A stretch of 64,000 nt of DNA from Coriaria nepalensis (Eukaryota > Streptophyta > Magnoliopsida > Cucurbitales > Coriariaceae), in the NCBI GenBank assembly GCA_027186245.1, contig CP114484.1, positions 7,720,001 through 7,784,000 on the forward strand, written 5' to 3'. The notes under the pieces are model-generated. The model searched no databases. It was given only the letters and a program-made list of their open reading frames with translations, and had not been told where the DNA came from. Shown here in pieces: positions 36,836 to 50,428 of this stretch (position 1 is the first letter of the stretch; each line of letters opens with the position of its first letter). The position numbers and the translations under genes were made by a program.

Positions 36836-37430
36836 TTATTAACTTTTTAATATTTGATTATTAATACAAACTTTTAGGATACTTTTATAACTAAATAAAA
36901 ATTCATATGTAACATATTAATTTCTAATTAAATTAATACCATATTTAGTTGTGTCAGTAGAGTTGCATGACATTAAATTAATAAATTAATAATTATCATT
37001 TTACCCTTACAGTAAAATTATAGGTTAAATTACCATTTTACCACTAAAGTGGTTTTATTCCATTTTGCCCTTTTCTTCTAACGAAACTTTAACTAAGTTA
37101 CTATGAATCTTATATGTGTGATCGGTTAGATTCTACTTCATGTCGATAGGAGAATTTCATAAACGTTTTTATAATTTTATTTAATTCCAAATTAAATTCG
37201 TTTAATTTAAAATAATATTTAAATTAAACAATTAACTTAAACATCTCAAGATTAAATAATTTTAAGCCTCTAAGTCAAGATTTGACTTCTAAAAAAGTGT
37301 CAAAACTACCAAGAGGATGAAAAATACCATTTTTCGAAAGAACCTTTTGTGACTATAGTATGCGTAAACAATAACAATCCTTCCATCTCGCCAACATCTT
37401 GATTCATCCTAGGGTATGATTTAACTACTA
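36836..37430 (-). repeat. LTR fragment of the 1.9-kb family, reverse orientation
   Basis: The reverse complement matches 54090-54500: TTAATTTAAAATA, AAACGAATTTAATTTGGAAT, AAATGGTAATTT, GGGCAAAATGG and AATTAATTTAATTAGAAATT occur in the same order. It interrupts or abuts gag-like relics on both sides. The left edge is near 36836 and the right edge is not well defined. Confidence 0.7.
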
Positions 37431-37990
37431 AATCCTAATAGAAAAATCATATGGACCATTATACCATGGGCATGAAAAATCCACATGTCAGAGTGTGCAA
37501 CTTAGCTGTCTAGGAAACTAATGAGGCAGTTCAGCTCTCGAAGTGCTGGTCGATTAGGTCGAATTGCGCTAGAACTCTGGAGGGTAGAGATGGGCCTCAG
37601 AAGTGTCACGTGTCCTTCGTATGCTCAAAGCACATAGCAAGGGCTAACTATTGGGATCAGTAGAATGGCGACCTCAATGCTCACTGACAAAACTCATCCA
37701 GAGCTTAAACGAGGGTTGAATCTAAACTTTGTGTGATGATGAGGCTGACCTTATGTTGTATGAAGATAAGGCTGACACCATCGCCCTCAACTTGGGTTAA
37801 GAGCAAGTGTCCCTACATGTAAAAGAGATTGAAACCTAACTCCGGTTGGATGAGGCTGAACCCCCACCAGACACTCTTGAAGATGAGATTAACTCTAGTA
37901 ACAATGGATGGGCAACGTAGAAGACGATGGATTCCGCATGATGGAGGGATGGGCCAACGAGCCCAATCTTAAAGGCATGTCTACTAAAGT
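37431..37990 (+). mobile_element. Probable retroelement relic beyond the LTR fragment
   Basis: A moderately GC-rich stretch carries GATGAGGCTGA repeats. It can be read on the plus strand as LDEAEPPPDTLEDEINSSNN, an acidic low-complexity end of the sort found in plant transposon gag proteins. No domain can be assigned. Confidence 0.3.
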
Positions 37991-40700
37991 TGTCCCCCTA
38001 CCAAAAATATAAAAAGAATGATATATTATTAAAAGAAAAAAAAAAGATATTTTATCCTAATTATTGCCTCCATAAGTTTTCTCTAATTCTTTATTAACTT
38101 AATTTAATCGTAGAAGAAAAATGCATCAGCTATTGTTCTAGCATTATCTCATACCTTTACTTTTATAGATTTATCCAACCTTAAAATATATCGATAATTA
38201 TAAATCCTCCTAATGAAATTCGCATCAAAATTACGTACTAATAGATATTTGAATATATGAGATTTGAAAATTTGAAGGCGCTAACTTTGAGAAAAGCCGG
38301 TGTTTGGCATAAAGGGCTGTCTTTTAGCGTATCCCTCTCTCGAGAAAATTGGCAGATGAGGAACATGTGATATCAACCATTCAAACTAAAGCTTAACAGT
38401 CTATAAATTCGAGTAAATTAATTAGATTAATTATTTATTCGTACAAACATTGATTATTCTTAGTAATTACATGATTTGGGTTTCGGGGACATAAATGTCT
38501 GAGCCTAAATGCTTTGGAAGATATAGAGTGATCATAATCACCATCTTGATATTTTAAGTTGCAACGATAAGCACGATCGTGAGTCGGGTCCCACTTCCAG
38601 GCTTCCGAATCCCATAAGTAAATACTTGACTGGTTAATTTTAGGGCATGAATTGCATTGATTTGGTTGATGATTATAAAATGATTATTTTTAGTTTTATT
38701 GTCGAGCACTAAGAAAACGGTAGAGTAAAAGAGAAAAAATATGAATTATTGTCTTCGGTGGTGAGGAACATTAATGCCAATATTAGTTAATTTTATGACA
38801 TGGCTGTCCATATTCCTAAGCTTTAATATCACTTCTTTTCATTTTTGGAGCTGGTTTATGACATCTTTAATATATATGACATCGCAGTTCATATTCCATA
38901 TTTTTTTTCTCACCGCGTGCATTTGTTTCTATCTTTAAATGAGTTGTTCTTAAATAAACAATGTAAATGATATACTATTTTTTATGTTATATTTTAGAGT
39001 TCCGAGGATTCTATCATCGGTTTGTTGAAATCTATAATATGTTATAATTAAATATGTGATTCATTATGATTGTTGAAATGATTTATTATAATCTTTAAAA
39101 TTTGAGATGTGTTTTGATCATTGGTTTTTAATCTTTATTATAATCCAGTAATAGGACCGGTTCTCTTCTTAAGTAAGTGAGATAATTGCTTAGGACCTTA
39201 CTTATAAAAATATATAAAATTATTGAAATATATGTATATATTTATTAAAAAAAAATAAAAATAATCTCATATATATCTTTTTCAAGAAATAAAATAATTT
39301 TGTTTTAAAATTTGAAATGGTGTATGTATAGCAGCTAACTTTCACACTTAAGAATTAACGTTAAAATTCTAAAAAAAAATAATGTGCAACTCACTTTTAC
39401 ATGTACATTTACTGACAAAGTTTTTAAATTTATTCTTAATATTTAAAAATTCTTCATATTTCTCAATAGTTAAAAATTTATTAAGTATTTTTATTTATAA
39501 ATATCAGTAGTTTTCTTAATTTAATACTCACTAGAATTTTAAAAAAAAATTATAAGGAATTATAAGGGCCCGATCAAGCCAGATATATATATATATATTG
39601 GCCTAATTTTTTTACCGAGCCAATTAGCCGCGCTGAGAATCTCAATTCATTTCGACATCTGTAATAAAAACTATGTACGAGTCAGACTTTTTTACTAAGT
39701 CATCGGCCGGATTAAAAAGTCCGATGCATTTTAACTGTTCTACTAAAAATCATAACTAATCATCTAATTAGCTGCCAATCTCACAAAAATAACGGTACTT
39801 TATAATAACTTGGGGCCTTATATATGGGGACCTAAAAGCCTGTGCCTTAATCTAAGTCGGTCTAATGGTTACAAAGGTGTTTTCCATTACAGAGAAGATC
39901 TCCATTCCTTTAAATCTTCTCTATTTAAGACATTTTCTTGGTGGGAGTAGAGGCCATATTAATCATACTATTTGATTATGGTCTACTCTCGAAAAAAAAA
40001 AAGCACGTGTTGCCATCTAGTAAGAGAACAACTAATAGTAATAAATGGTTGAATTAACCTTAACCCTTCCTCTATGGCTTTTTTGTAGAAACTTCTTCCG
40101 CGAAATAAATATGGCCCCCTTATCTAAATCCTCTTCGCCCATTAAATCTATCCTCATACACTCCTTGAAAAACCACATAGAAAAACACATCGGAAAAACA
40201 ATTATGTATAGTGCTAAGAAACTGATTACAAAAACCAAATCCTTGCAAAACTTATAGAAAAAAAATGTCATTTCATTCTGCCATATGCCTTCTATCATGT
40301 CTAACTTCAAAATAACATTATCCCCTCTGGTATGCTTCTCAAGATCTTTTATTAGTTCCTAAACAAATCTAAACCTCAAAAAAAAAAAAAAAAAAATTTT
40401 AGTGAAAGATATCCTAATATATATCGTGTTTCTAATTTTCACTCTCTACCCCCCTTCCTGTTAGCCCTTGGTGGTACACCAACATAAAATTTCGTTAGAA
40501 AACATTCAGATTAAGAGTTGAATAACTTTTAACCCTTTAGAAAAGAGCCAAACTGAGAGGCCAGAACATAAAACTTTATTCTATGTTCTTCCAACTTAAG
40601 TAAGTACTTTGGATAATAAAGGGCACAAATTTGAGTAGTATTAAAACATACTCCATAAGATATTCAACCATGACAAAAAAGAATCAATAAAAAATTAATG
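37991..40700. other. AT-rich intergenic DNA
   Basis: No gene was recognised on either strand. A short TA repeat lies at about 39582-39598. Frames on both strands at 40032-40310 overlap each other and match nothing known. Confidence 0.5.
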
Positions 40701-40768
40701 CACTGCAAGTTATAACAGCTCTCTTGTCCCATCATAATTTTCTACTAAACTAAAAGAAGAAAAAAGGA

Positions 40769-40791
40769 GGGGGGGGGGGGGGGGGGGGGGG
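40769..40791 (+). repeat. Uninterrupted run of 23 G
   Basis: A purine-rich lead (AAAAAGGAGG) passes into 23 consecutive G, followed by AAGGAAAGG. It lies 436 bases beyond the stop codon of the PP2A gene; if the transcript reaches that far, it would be a C-run in the 3' untranslated region. Its true length may be misassembled. Confidence 0.9.
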
Positions 40792-41226
40792 AAGGAAAGG
40801 AAACTACATTTTCTTAATCTTAAAGACTTAATCCTAAGGGGCAAATATTGAACATCCTTCTTCTGAGTACTTGTAAAAGAGATAATACGAGCTACAATCA
40901 GATTTCTCTCGACATCAACCCAACACAATCTAAGAACATGACTTCCATCTTCGCTTTTAGAAGAAGACACCTTAAGAAAAAGGAGGGGTGAAAACAAAAG
41001 AAATAACAGCCAACCCTACAACAGAAGAAAAAAAATTCCAGTTGCTTCTTTGTGGATGGATTCTGTGGCTGCCATTGGTGAACATTTGAAGGGGTTTGAT
41101 ATAGCTTCCAAAATTACAGAGTGAAAGAGCCTTCACCAAACGAAATTTTAAAAAAAAAAAAAAAAGAAAAGAAAGAAAGAAAATAAATGAAAAGAAAACA
41201 TTTCTTTAGAGGGGGTGGTACCATCC

Positions 41227-44200
41227 TTAAGCATAGTACATGTACAGGCTATTTGCAGCAGCACAGGCGATGGAGTTTTCAGAGGGGTGCCATGCTAGAT
41301 GCAGCAACTTTGTCGTGAAATCAAAAGAATTTCCGTTTGCATCAACACCTTGACTCTCAGCTCCACCTGTTAATAGGGTATTTTCCAGTGAAAAGGTAAA
41401 ACAGAGTAACTTTTATCAAAAGGAACAAATGATTTGCATAAGCTTCCATTATGCGCATGACCCTCCGTATACCATCTGCGTTAACTTATGTGGTTTAAGG
41501 CACAAAACTTCCTGAATATCATATTTCACTTAAAAAGAAAAGGTGATATCCTTTTTTCTAAATGAATCCAAAATCGAAATGGGCATTTCGTAGAGTTCTA
41601 CTCCCAAAAGTAGTTTCATGGATAGATTTTCAGTCAATACAATTCATTGGCCTAAGAACAATCTTTCAATTTTTATTTTATTTTATTTTATTTCCTCTTC
41701 GTTGGGGATTAAAAAATTTTACTTCTTATAATTATAATAGCCAGTAATTGGTAAATTTTTTTCATAGAAAGAAAGAACCAAGTCTATATGATACACATCT
41801 CATTTGGAGCTCTGCACAGGGAATAGGGAAACCCATTTGCAGTTAATCCAAAAGAAAAAGAAATCTGGAGCTCTGCAATGGGAATAGGGACTTCCATTTG
41901 AGAGATGCCCCCTTAACTAAAATGGTCAGAAGAGAAAAGAACAAAGCATAAAGCAAAGCACAGACCTCTTCTGACAACTCGTGTTATGCTACTGCTCAGA
42001 GATCGAGAAGGCCTTGAAGGTGTTTGCACTTGTCGCCTAATAAAAAACAAATAAACATATCACTTTAATATACTAACCAAAGCTTTTTAAGCTCGTAATT
42101 GAAATGATAATGAAATTTTAAAAAATAAAGTAGATTACCTCATCGGGTTTTTACTGGCTTCCAAAGTTGTTGCCTCCGTACTTTCCAGGGTGCAACCAAA
42201 AACCCGGAATAAATTGCTGGAATTTCATGTTCGTAACAAAATAATTAAAGTTCTTTCTTTCTTTCTTTTTTTTTTTTCTGAGGGACTGGAAAGTATATAC
42301 ATATTTAACAAAACTAAATATGTGGTCAGAAACAGACCTGTAAGAACCTGTTGCAACTCGCAATCCATCACTACTAAGACAACACTCGAATTTATCAAAG
42401 ATAGAATCATTTTCATACAAATCACAAAGCTGGATTCATCGAAAGAAAGAGTACAATTAGTCGAGCATCAATAGAGTACAATTTTTTGTATTGACACGGA
42501 GATCTAACCTTGGGTCTTAAGTATTCATGAACCTGGAAGGTTGTGACTGGACCGGAATCCATATTGATATCCCATAACTGGAAAAACAATTAAAATAACA
42601 GATAGAAGTGAGAGCCTGCAAATTGCCAGCTGAATACCAATAGAAAATAAAATAAAGGACAATGTGATATCTTTAAAGAATGAATACTAATGGCTTCCAA
42701 CAAAAATCATTCCTAATTCAAAATAAAGAGAAAAACAACAGAAAGTTCAATAGTGAGAGCCTGCTAAAAAATCTAGAGTCCTGCAAATGATAAAACCGTC
42801 CCAAACGTATTATTGCCACCTTCATACAGTTCCAAGTATTTGATTTATAAACACAAATTTGAAACCATCAAGCCACATAAATATTATATAGACACAACAA
42901 TTAGGCCAGGCTGAACCTAGAGAAATTTGCAGCAGTAAAGAGCATAAGCTTGTCAACATGAACTAGCTACGTGGGAAACTTTTCTACCCATGTTGGAAAC
43001 CATGATACAGGGAAACTAATGAAAATAGGCCTAGAACAAATCGGTGGGTGAATAATGATACTTGGCAAAAATGCTATATAACTATCCTGAAATGAAAATT
43101 GCATACAAACCTTAAGAGTCATGTAATCACGGCTAAGTATGTGTCTTCCATCCTTTGCAAACTTAATATCTGATATAGAAGCAATTATCTCCGTAAAAAA
43201 TGACCTAGAACCGGGAGCCTCCTGTTCTTCAAATCTGTGCATGGTAGATTGCTCGTCAGTCCAAAAATGCTTTGGATATATATTATCACTATATCTTTTT
43301 TCCCAAAACATTCTTCAAGTCGACCAAATATTCTACATTAAAACCTCCGACCCACTCAACCGCCAAATGGAAACCATTTCTCTGCTTATGGGAGGTTGAA
43401 AAGTGAGTCAAACACTTACAATTTGGCATGAGAATCACATAAAGCTGACTGCCGCAAATCAATGAGACGAATGGAGCCTTTAGAACTGCTATATGCCAAT
43501 GTATTGCAATGACTAGGATGGAATTCAGCAGATGTTATCACCTCTACAGAAGCAGATAGAATATTGGGTCAAGGCAAAGAAGGAAAAAAAAAAAACTTCA
43601 ATTTGAGCATAACAATTACAATTCACGTCTTCAATCAACTGAAAGGAATTGGAGATCAGGGCAGATTCAATGATCTTTCAATGATTATACTTGAAGATCA
43701 TTGATGAAAAACAGGTTAAACCACCCTTGAAGAATTATAATATTACTTAACTTTTCGTGAAATAAGAAGTAATATTTCAGATTCCAAAGTTAATGTGGTT
43801 AAGATTACAGAGCAATCTAAAACTTTTTAGGATCAGTAGGTCATGCTATTAGAGAAGAACTCCAAATAATCTTTTCTGAATGGTAGCGATATTAGTGAAA
43901 GTCTTATTCATTTTCATGAAAATTAAAAAAATCATATTTACATACAACTTTTTAAATTTGATACTGTTAGATACAGGTAAAAAGAAAACCAGCATAATAG
44001 AATTTCCCATAGGACTTACTAATAGATTATAAACTGAAAAGGCATACCAGTTAGATCCTCCATATTAGCAGGCTTCACATCAACAATATTGAAACTTTGA
44101 TTGCTAATTTCCAAGTTCCAAAGATTTATTCGCAGATCATCAGCTGATATAAAAGTTTCTCCATCACTGAAAACAAGTTCATATATGATCAATAAAATTC

Positions 44201-47200
44201 AATATAGCAAAAAATCAAAATAAATGAATAAATGAAAACACCCAAATAACAGATGTGTTCCGTTTATGAGAAACTGATAGCTGAATGATAAATGAATCGC
44301 ACACATGCTCTGAAATCATAGCACATCATAAACTTTGGTATTTTGATAAATTGAATATGTATTCCATAACTCTAACAACCGAAAGGTTGAAATCAGGAAT
44401 ATTAGAAGCAGAAAGACAAGAAAAAAAGACTGATATAAGACATTAGTTACTGAAGCTTATATTAACTAAGATTGTAAGAATTTCAGTTATACTCTAGATT
44501 TAAAATAATAAAATAAAACAACCAATCCGCCAGACCTAATTTCCATACCAAAAGCAAGAAGTGTCATCATTAATCTCTTTGGATCAAGAAAGCAAAGATA
44601 CAAGTAAAATCTGCACTATAAATTTTCATTTGACAAAAGCAAATATTCCCAAACTCTGTTCCATTTGTTTTTCATGTACAATTAAGTTTTAGTTCGCAAT
44701 CTAACCAAAAAACGGTTCACCAATCTTCGTTTCTCCGGAGCTGAAGTTTGTAAACTCTTTCCCAAATGTAAGGCAGATGCTAGGGAAATGAACTTGAACA
44801 AAATTCTTGTACGAGAAATAGTAATAGTAACTACTCTCGCATTATGGAAAAGAAAGTGCAAGCCCGAAAAGAAAGAAAGGACTCAGCTTACGAAGTAAAC
44901 AGAGAGAGGTACATCTAGATTAAAATGTGGTCCCCATGCATTCAAAGAAAACAACTCTTACAACACCTGTTATTTGAGATTGAGTTGATATGATAGTCAT
45001 GAGCATGAGCATATACTCGTCGACATCTGGCCACCGGGCTGCTCTCTTGGCTAGTTACCTACACATTGCAAATATTTTGAGAATTATCGTTTTTTTTTTT
45101 TCCTTATTATTCGAACCACAGAAAAATTTTTGGGATTTGAATCCCCAACCTCCACTTTGGAAGTAATATTGGGTGGCCAATGTGCTAATCCCAATTGTTT
45201 GAGAATTCGTGCTTCACAATAACTAATAAACATGCATGTTTTCCAAGTAAATATTCTAATACACCATTTTGCCTTCCCTCTACTAGCATATTAACTTTCA
45301 AAATGCAATCCTAGTTATTTGACCTTGCTTAACAAAGAGCTACACTTAGGGACCAGAAGTGGACCCAAGACACCATTTCCCAAATAAGTATACCCAAATG
45401 ACTTTTCTAAAAAAGACTTAACTGTTCTACTTTTTGTCTCCCTTTTTCAAACCACTTAAATTTCCAATTTAACCTAAATGCCGTTCTAATAATTTCTTCC
45501 AAATGGAACCTTAAAACCAAAGAATTTATTCCGCACAACATTGTACACAGGAATATATAGGGAAATCTATAGGGGCTGTTACCACTGGTAAATGTAGTGA
45601 GGGAATCCCTCCTGGTGGAAAGGAAAAATCATTGCTCAGATAGTTGTAAGATCTTTCAGGGGAGCCTCCATTGGAAAGAACTGGTCTGGGGCTACTTGAA
45701 TTACTTGAGCTAGAGATACTTCCATTTCCTACAACTCTGGATGGGTCCACATTCATGTCAGATATCTTTTTTACCTTCTTTTCTTGTACCTGTTCAGCCA
45801 CTCGGAACCAGAGGAAGAGAGAAATGAATGTCTTTAAGATGTACCGATTAAAAAAGCAAGCACCAGATAGAAAAATTAACCAATTATAAAAGGTGACAAC
45901 TACTTCGTACTGTTTATAAGAATTACTTAGGCTCCATAAGTAAACCAATGTTTAGTAAAATTGACATTTGGAATAGTACGTTTTAGTTATGGTTTGTGGG
46001 CCCAAACTGGATTTCAACCTTTAACTGGAAAATAAATAAATAAACATCCAAAGGATCTAAGTTCAGGACAAACATTGCATTGATGTATTCATATGCAGAT
46101 GCTTAAGGTGTTTTTTAACTTATTGCTACTTAATAGGGCCATCTCCTTACCTTCCAATACTTAATTGTTTTATCATTAGTAGATAGGAGAAACAAGGCGC
46201 CATTGGCTGTTTGACACCATCTGATTTTGTTGATTTTCTCCTCTATTTCCAAACTCTTGAGATAGTCAAACTAAAAAAAAGAATGAAAGGAAAAAGTGAA
46301 TAAAAAGATTAATGATGTCCGAGAAAATAATGCGAAATTTGAAATTCATATGAGATCCAGAAGATTTTAACTGCCTAAAAAGGGCACCTCAGGTTCATGG
46401 CTCTGAAACTCAGTTTTATAACGAAATTCTGGATGCCTGCAAATCGGATTATCCATCCTCTCCAAATCTCTTCTTGATACACCATGCTACAAAATACAGG
46501 GAACAAAAATAAATTTCCTTGGAAGTTTGAAACAAATAGAGATTACCTAAATAAAATGTGAAAATGGTGAAGAAAATAAACACACATCTTTTGTGTCTGT
46601 CCTCTCAAACAGAACAACCCGGCCTCCACGATCACCGGTAGCGAGATGGTCACCACTTTTATCAAATTCAATTGCTGAAATAATATCGACTGCACAGGGA
46701 GAGAGAATAAAAAAGGATGAACAAATTTACTCATAATACCACCAAGATTCATTAGAAAAGGTTACAGCGTACTGTGTACATGTATCTATCTTGATATCTA
46801 TAACTGCTACATCTTTCTTTTACTCATTATACAGTAATATATTTACGATTTTCACCTCAACTCAACTAACAGTTCATTTAAATGATTATCCTTTCTCATT
46901 CATCAACACTATTTCCGTAAACAAAAAAAAAATGATTTTATCATTTTCTTCTGATCAGAGGTTACTGAATTTGAAACCATGGGTAATCTGAGCAAAATTA
47001 GAAGCCTCAATAGGGCAACGATCATGTTGGGAAATCCATATTAACCAAAATAAATGTCTGCTACCTTTGTCCACCGTCTGTAGGAACAATACATTTTTTA
47101 AGGTTACATAGATCATACATGCTCAACAAGTAAATGGCATTTCAGTGTAAGCCAGAAGTCTGAAATTTTGAAACGTTACAAAACAGCAATTTTCAAGTGG

Positions 47201-47841
47201 GTCACTTAGCTTTCAAGGGCAGGTTATATTATCACAAGGATCCGAGCTATACTCTAAAAACTAAAAAACTAAGGATTATGTTACAATAGTTTAGACCTAC
47301 AAAACTCCAGTATATCTCTACTGCTGATTCAAACAGAAACTCCAGCTTAACGAAACTACAGTTTGAAATGCTGAACTAAAAGGACAGGATATGGATACTT
47401 CAAAAATTGCATGCAGTGTAAACCATAAGGATAACTTAAACCACTCTTAGCAGCATTCAACACTGTCTTACTAATCCATCTAGCAAACCAAAACAATGCT
47501 GCGAAAAGAAAGATCATTTAAACCACCCAAAAAACATTTCAATCTTTCTCCAAAATCAGATCAAACCCAGAAACAATTTTAGAAATCCCTCGACAACCCA
47601 CAAGGAGATATAAATCAATTACTCAAAGAACTACAACAATCTGCAAGAGATCGAAATGGAAGGACACTAAGTGGATCGGTAACGGGGAAAATACTATTTC
47701 TCGAAATGATAATTAAAAACAGTTAATACCTTCTTGAACTTCTTCACCGGCGGTGCGTTCGCCAAACACCTGAGAAAATTTCCAGTCCAGAGGCTGTGGC
47801 GGGCCCGCCGGAGATGCGACGACCTCATCTCCACCGTTCAT
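41227..47841 (-). CDS. PP2AB: Protein phosphatase 2A regulatory subunit B, B55 type (WD40 propeller)
   Basis: Fourteen exons join in frame to 516 residues, the usual plant length: 47841-47730, 46689-46586, 46486-46388, 46270-46151, 45789-45583, 45058-44967, 44166-44048, 43543-43420, 43234-43111, 42577-42509, 42429-42338, 42216-42139, 42036-41966, 41366-41227. All introns are GT-AG. B55 binds the PP2A scaffold and catalytic subunits in the cytosol and nucleus and selects substrates. Hallmarks are [20 protein letters not shown] at the start, [34 protein letters not shown], the plant linker [17 protein letters not shown] with a Ser-rich insert, [68 protein letters not shown] and the end [13 protein letters not shown]. 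No disabling change is seen. The ATG is the family start. It resembles Arabidopsis ATB-alpha and ATB-beta; which one is the ortholog cannot be said. Confidence 0.97.
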
Positions 47842-48250
47842 TTCTCGCGCAAACTAAACAAATCCTAGTCTGTCTCAGATATAAACCAAAAATCCAAATC
47901 TCTCCCACCCAAATCTAAATATAATCACTGCATCGAAGATCGATCTCTGGCATCACAGAACAACAGCTTCAAAACCCATCGCACAATTAAAAAGAAGAAA
48001 ACCCCAGAAGAGATTAACTTAATGGAAGAAGATAAAATCACAAATTTCGGTCAGATTTCCAATTCAACTATTATTCTTGTTCCCAAACCTTTTTCTCTCA
48101 CATTCTTCTTCTCTCTATCTAGAAGGAGAAATTTGAGATTATGTTTGCCATTATTTAATTTTATATTTTTATTTTATTAAAATAAAAATAAATAAATAAA
48201 ATTATTTTGAGCAAAGAGCAAGACCATTCTTCGCCTCCACATTTACTAAA
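47842..48250 (-). promoter_or_regulatory. Leader and promoter region of the PP2A B55 gene
   Basis: On the minus strand the 270 bp before the ATG are GA-rich (AGATAGAGAGAAGAAGAATG at about 48120-48100), as in many plant housekeeping leaders. Beyond them lies an almost pure A/T block at 48150-48205 that could supply the TATA element. No single box can be singled out. Confidence 0.4.
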
Positions 48251-48399
48251 GCTTCCTCTCTCGAGTTATTTTTCCTTTTGGGTCAAATCCTTTTTCGGCT
48301 CGGGAAGATGGGTTTGGGAGATATATCTAGATGGTCATAAATTAGGTTTAGTACCAATTGAGGAAGAGAATTGTCTTTCTCAATTCGATCCAAGTAGGT

Positions 48400-49128
48400 G
48401 GCCAAGAGTTAAAGTCCCAATTGAATCCTGTAGAGGTTAGCCTCGTATAGACTTCTTTTGAGACATAACAAATTGAATAGATCTCCTCAATTTGACTACT
48501 CGGTCCAAGCCAAGTAATACGGGAGGAAGTTTATCCTCCTTGGGTTTGGTGCACCTAGGCGAGTAAGGAGTATAAGCTTAAGGGTGTTTAGTTATGTGTT
48601 CAGCGTCTGCCAACCGCACAAGGATGTTGAGATTGGGAGAGTTGTGTAGGTTGAGCAACATAATTCATATACAAACTATTCAGTAGCTTGGGTTGAGAGA
48701 AAGATTGTCAGCCTGGAGAAGGCAAATAACGTACATAATATCGAGAGGGAGGGAAAAGGTGGAATGCATCCTTGACATGTCTGGAAATAACAAGGGTAAT
48801 GGAGCACGATCGTAGAGGTACAAGGCAAAGTACATGCCCTTAAGGAGAAGACATGTTGAGAGGTAATTAGGGAATGCCCCCTTGCAAAACCTAGTAAAAA
48901 AGCTCTTCTAGAGTCCAATCAAAGTTACATTTTTCTACTCTACACTCTCATCAGAGATTGATTTTTACTTTCTCATATTCCCTCAAAAGCTAACTTAACT
49001 ATCAGAAGAGTTTGTCGGCCATAAATCCTATCACTTTCTTTGTGTTTTAATTATAGATAATTTGAATGGCAAGATATATTGTTGGTTGAGCAAGTTTTCT
49101 ATAAGCAGTATCAAATCTTGCATCAACA
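48400..49128 (+). repeat. Ty3-gypsy LTR, 3' portion, with primer-binding site
   Basis: The sequence ends CTTGCATCAACA at 49128 and is followed by GTTTGACGCCAATCATGGGG. That resembles the GTTTGGCGCC primer-binding region after plant gypsy LTRs. About 115 bp earlier, ACTTAACTATCAGAAGAGTT resembles the U5 motif ACTTGAGCRTCGGAGTG common in plant gypsy LTRs. The left end is not determined. A short gag start may follow before the break near 49400. Confidence 0.5.
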
Positions 49129-49404
49129 GTTTGACGCCAATCATGGGGATCCATTGTTTCCATATTTAAAAGTCTAGCTAGTCAAGAATTGGAATCTCAT
49201 GGTTGATAGATCTTGAAGATAATGGAATGTGTAGAACAGACAACTGAAGGCGTAGGGATGAGTACAAATGTACCGTCGTTGATTCATGCTCCACATATCA
49301 CATACAAGAGGAACATATGAAGCGCTACCCAGAGTTTAGTTGTTACAGAGCCTGTGATAGTTAACCTTTGGCTCCAATAGTAATGAACTATGGGTGGTTT
49401 TAGG

Positions 49405-50428
49405 GTTGTGCAAAAATATATGTATCCACCGTAACCACTTGATTCGCCCGCCGATAGAGCGGATATGGCAGATACTTTTTCAATTTTTTTTAGGCGGGCA
49501 AATATTCGCCTCGCCATGAATATTCGTCGGATACTTTGGCACATATCCAGCGGATAACGGATATTCGCTCACTTTAATTTATAAAAAAAAAGGTTTTTAC
49601 CTCATTCGCCTTCAAACCTTAGTCACGACTCAGGAGCAAATTTGATCTCTCTTCGCTTTCAGATTGCAGCGACATAACCTCCTCCTCGCCATCCACCATT
49701 TGTGACCGGCGACAGCCACCACTTCCAAACAGACCACGAAAGTTATGACTGACATAACTACTAGTTTACTCGACTGGTCGATGGGATCGAAGGTCTTCGA
49801 CCCCATCAACCCATAGAAAGTCTTCGACCTCATCGACCCGTAGAGTAAACTGGCAGTTATGACTCGAAGGTCTTCATACTTATAAGTCATAACTGCTATT
49901 TTATTCTATGGGTCGATGAAGTCGAAGACTCTCTATAGGTGGATAGGGTCGAAGACCTTCGACCTCATCAACCCATCAAGTAAACTTACAGTTATGTTAG
50001 TATATACATAAGTCATAACTGCTAATTTACTCATAAATCATAACTGCTAGTCTTAACTTATTTAATGTATTCATATTTCTCCATTATTTAGTAATGATTA
50101 ACTTGACTAAAAGAAGTCAAATCCTTAGTTTATATGTTCACAATCGCTTGAAAATATTTTCTATCCTTAAAAACAAAATAAGAAATTAAAAACAAAATAA
50201 ATAAATAAATTTTTAAAAAAAGCGAGCAGGTTGGTAGATAACCGCTATAACCGACAGCCATGGCGGTGGCAGATATTCACCCACTCCATGGTGGGGCGGA
50301 GTGGGTGGATACTAATGAAGGAAACTTTTAAACGAGTAGATAACCGTCCGTTAGTGCAAATGGCAGATATGATGGATAGTGGATAACAGATATCTATATC
50401 CGCGGTAGTAATGCCATTTAGATAAAAC
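49405..50428. mobile_element. Probable small non-coding element rich in CGGATA words
   Basis: The block separates two pieces of gypsy sequence. It is marked by many GCGGATA, GGATATTCG and GGCAGATA words at both ends, AT-rich DNA in between, and an internal palindromic part at 49760-49985 made of GTCGAAGGTCTTCGACC and CCATAGAGTAAAC-type words. No transposase is encoded. Clear terminal inverted repeats were not found, so its class is open. Confidence 0.4.

Noticed and set aside
40710..40997. Proline-rich minus-strand frame
   Set aside because: The proline run is the G homopolymer read in reverse; no conserved protein sequence flanks it.
48207..48440. Plus-strand frame of 77 residues next to the PP2A promoter
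   Set aside because: No resemblance to a known family. It lies in probable gypsy LTR or leader sequence.
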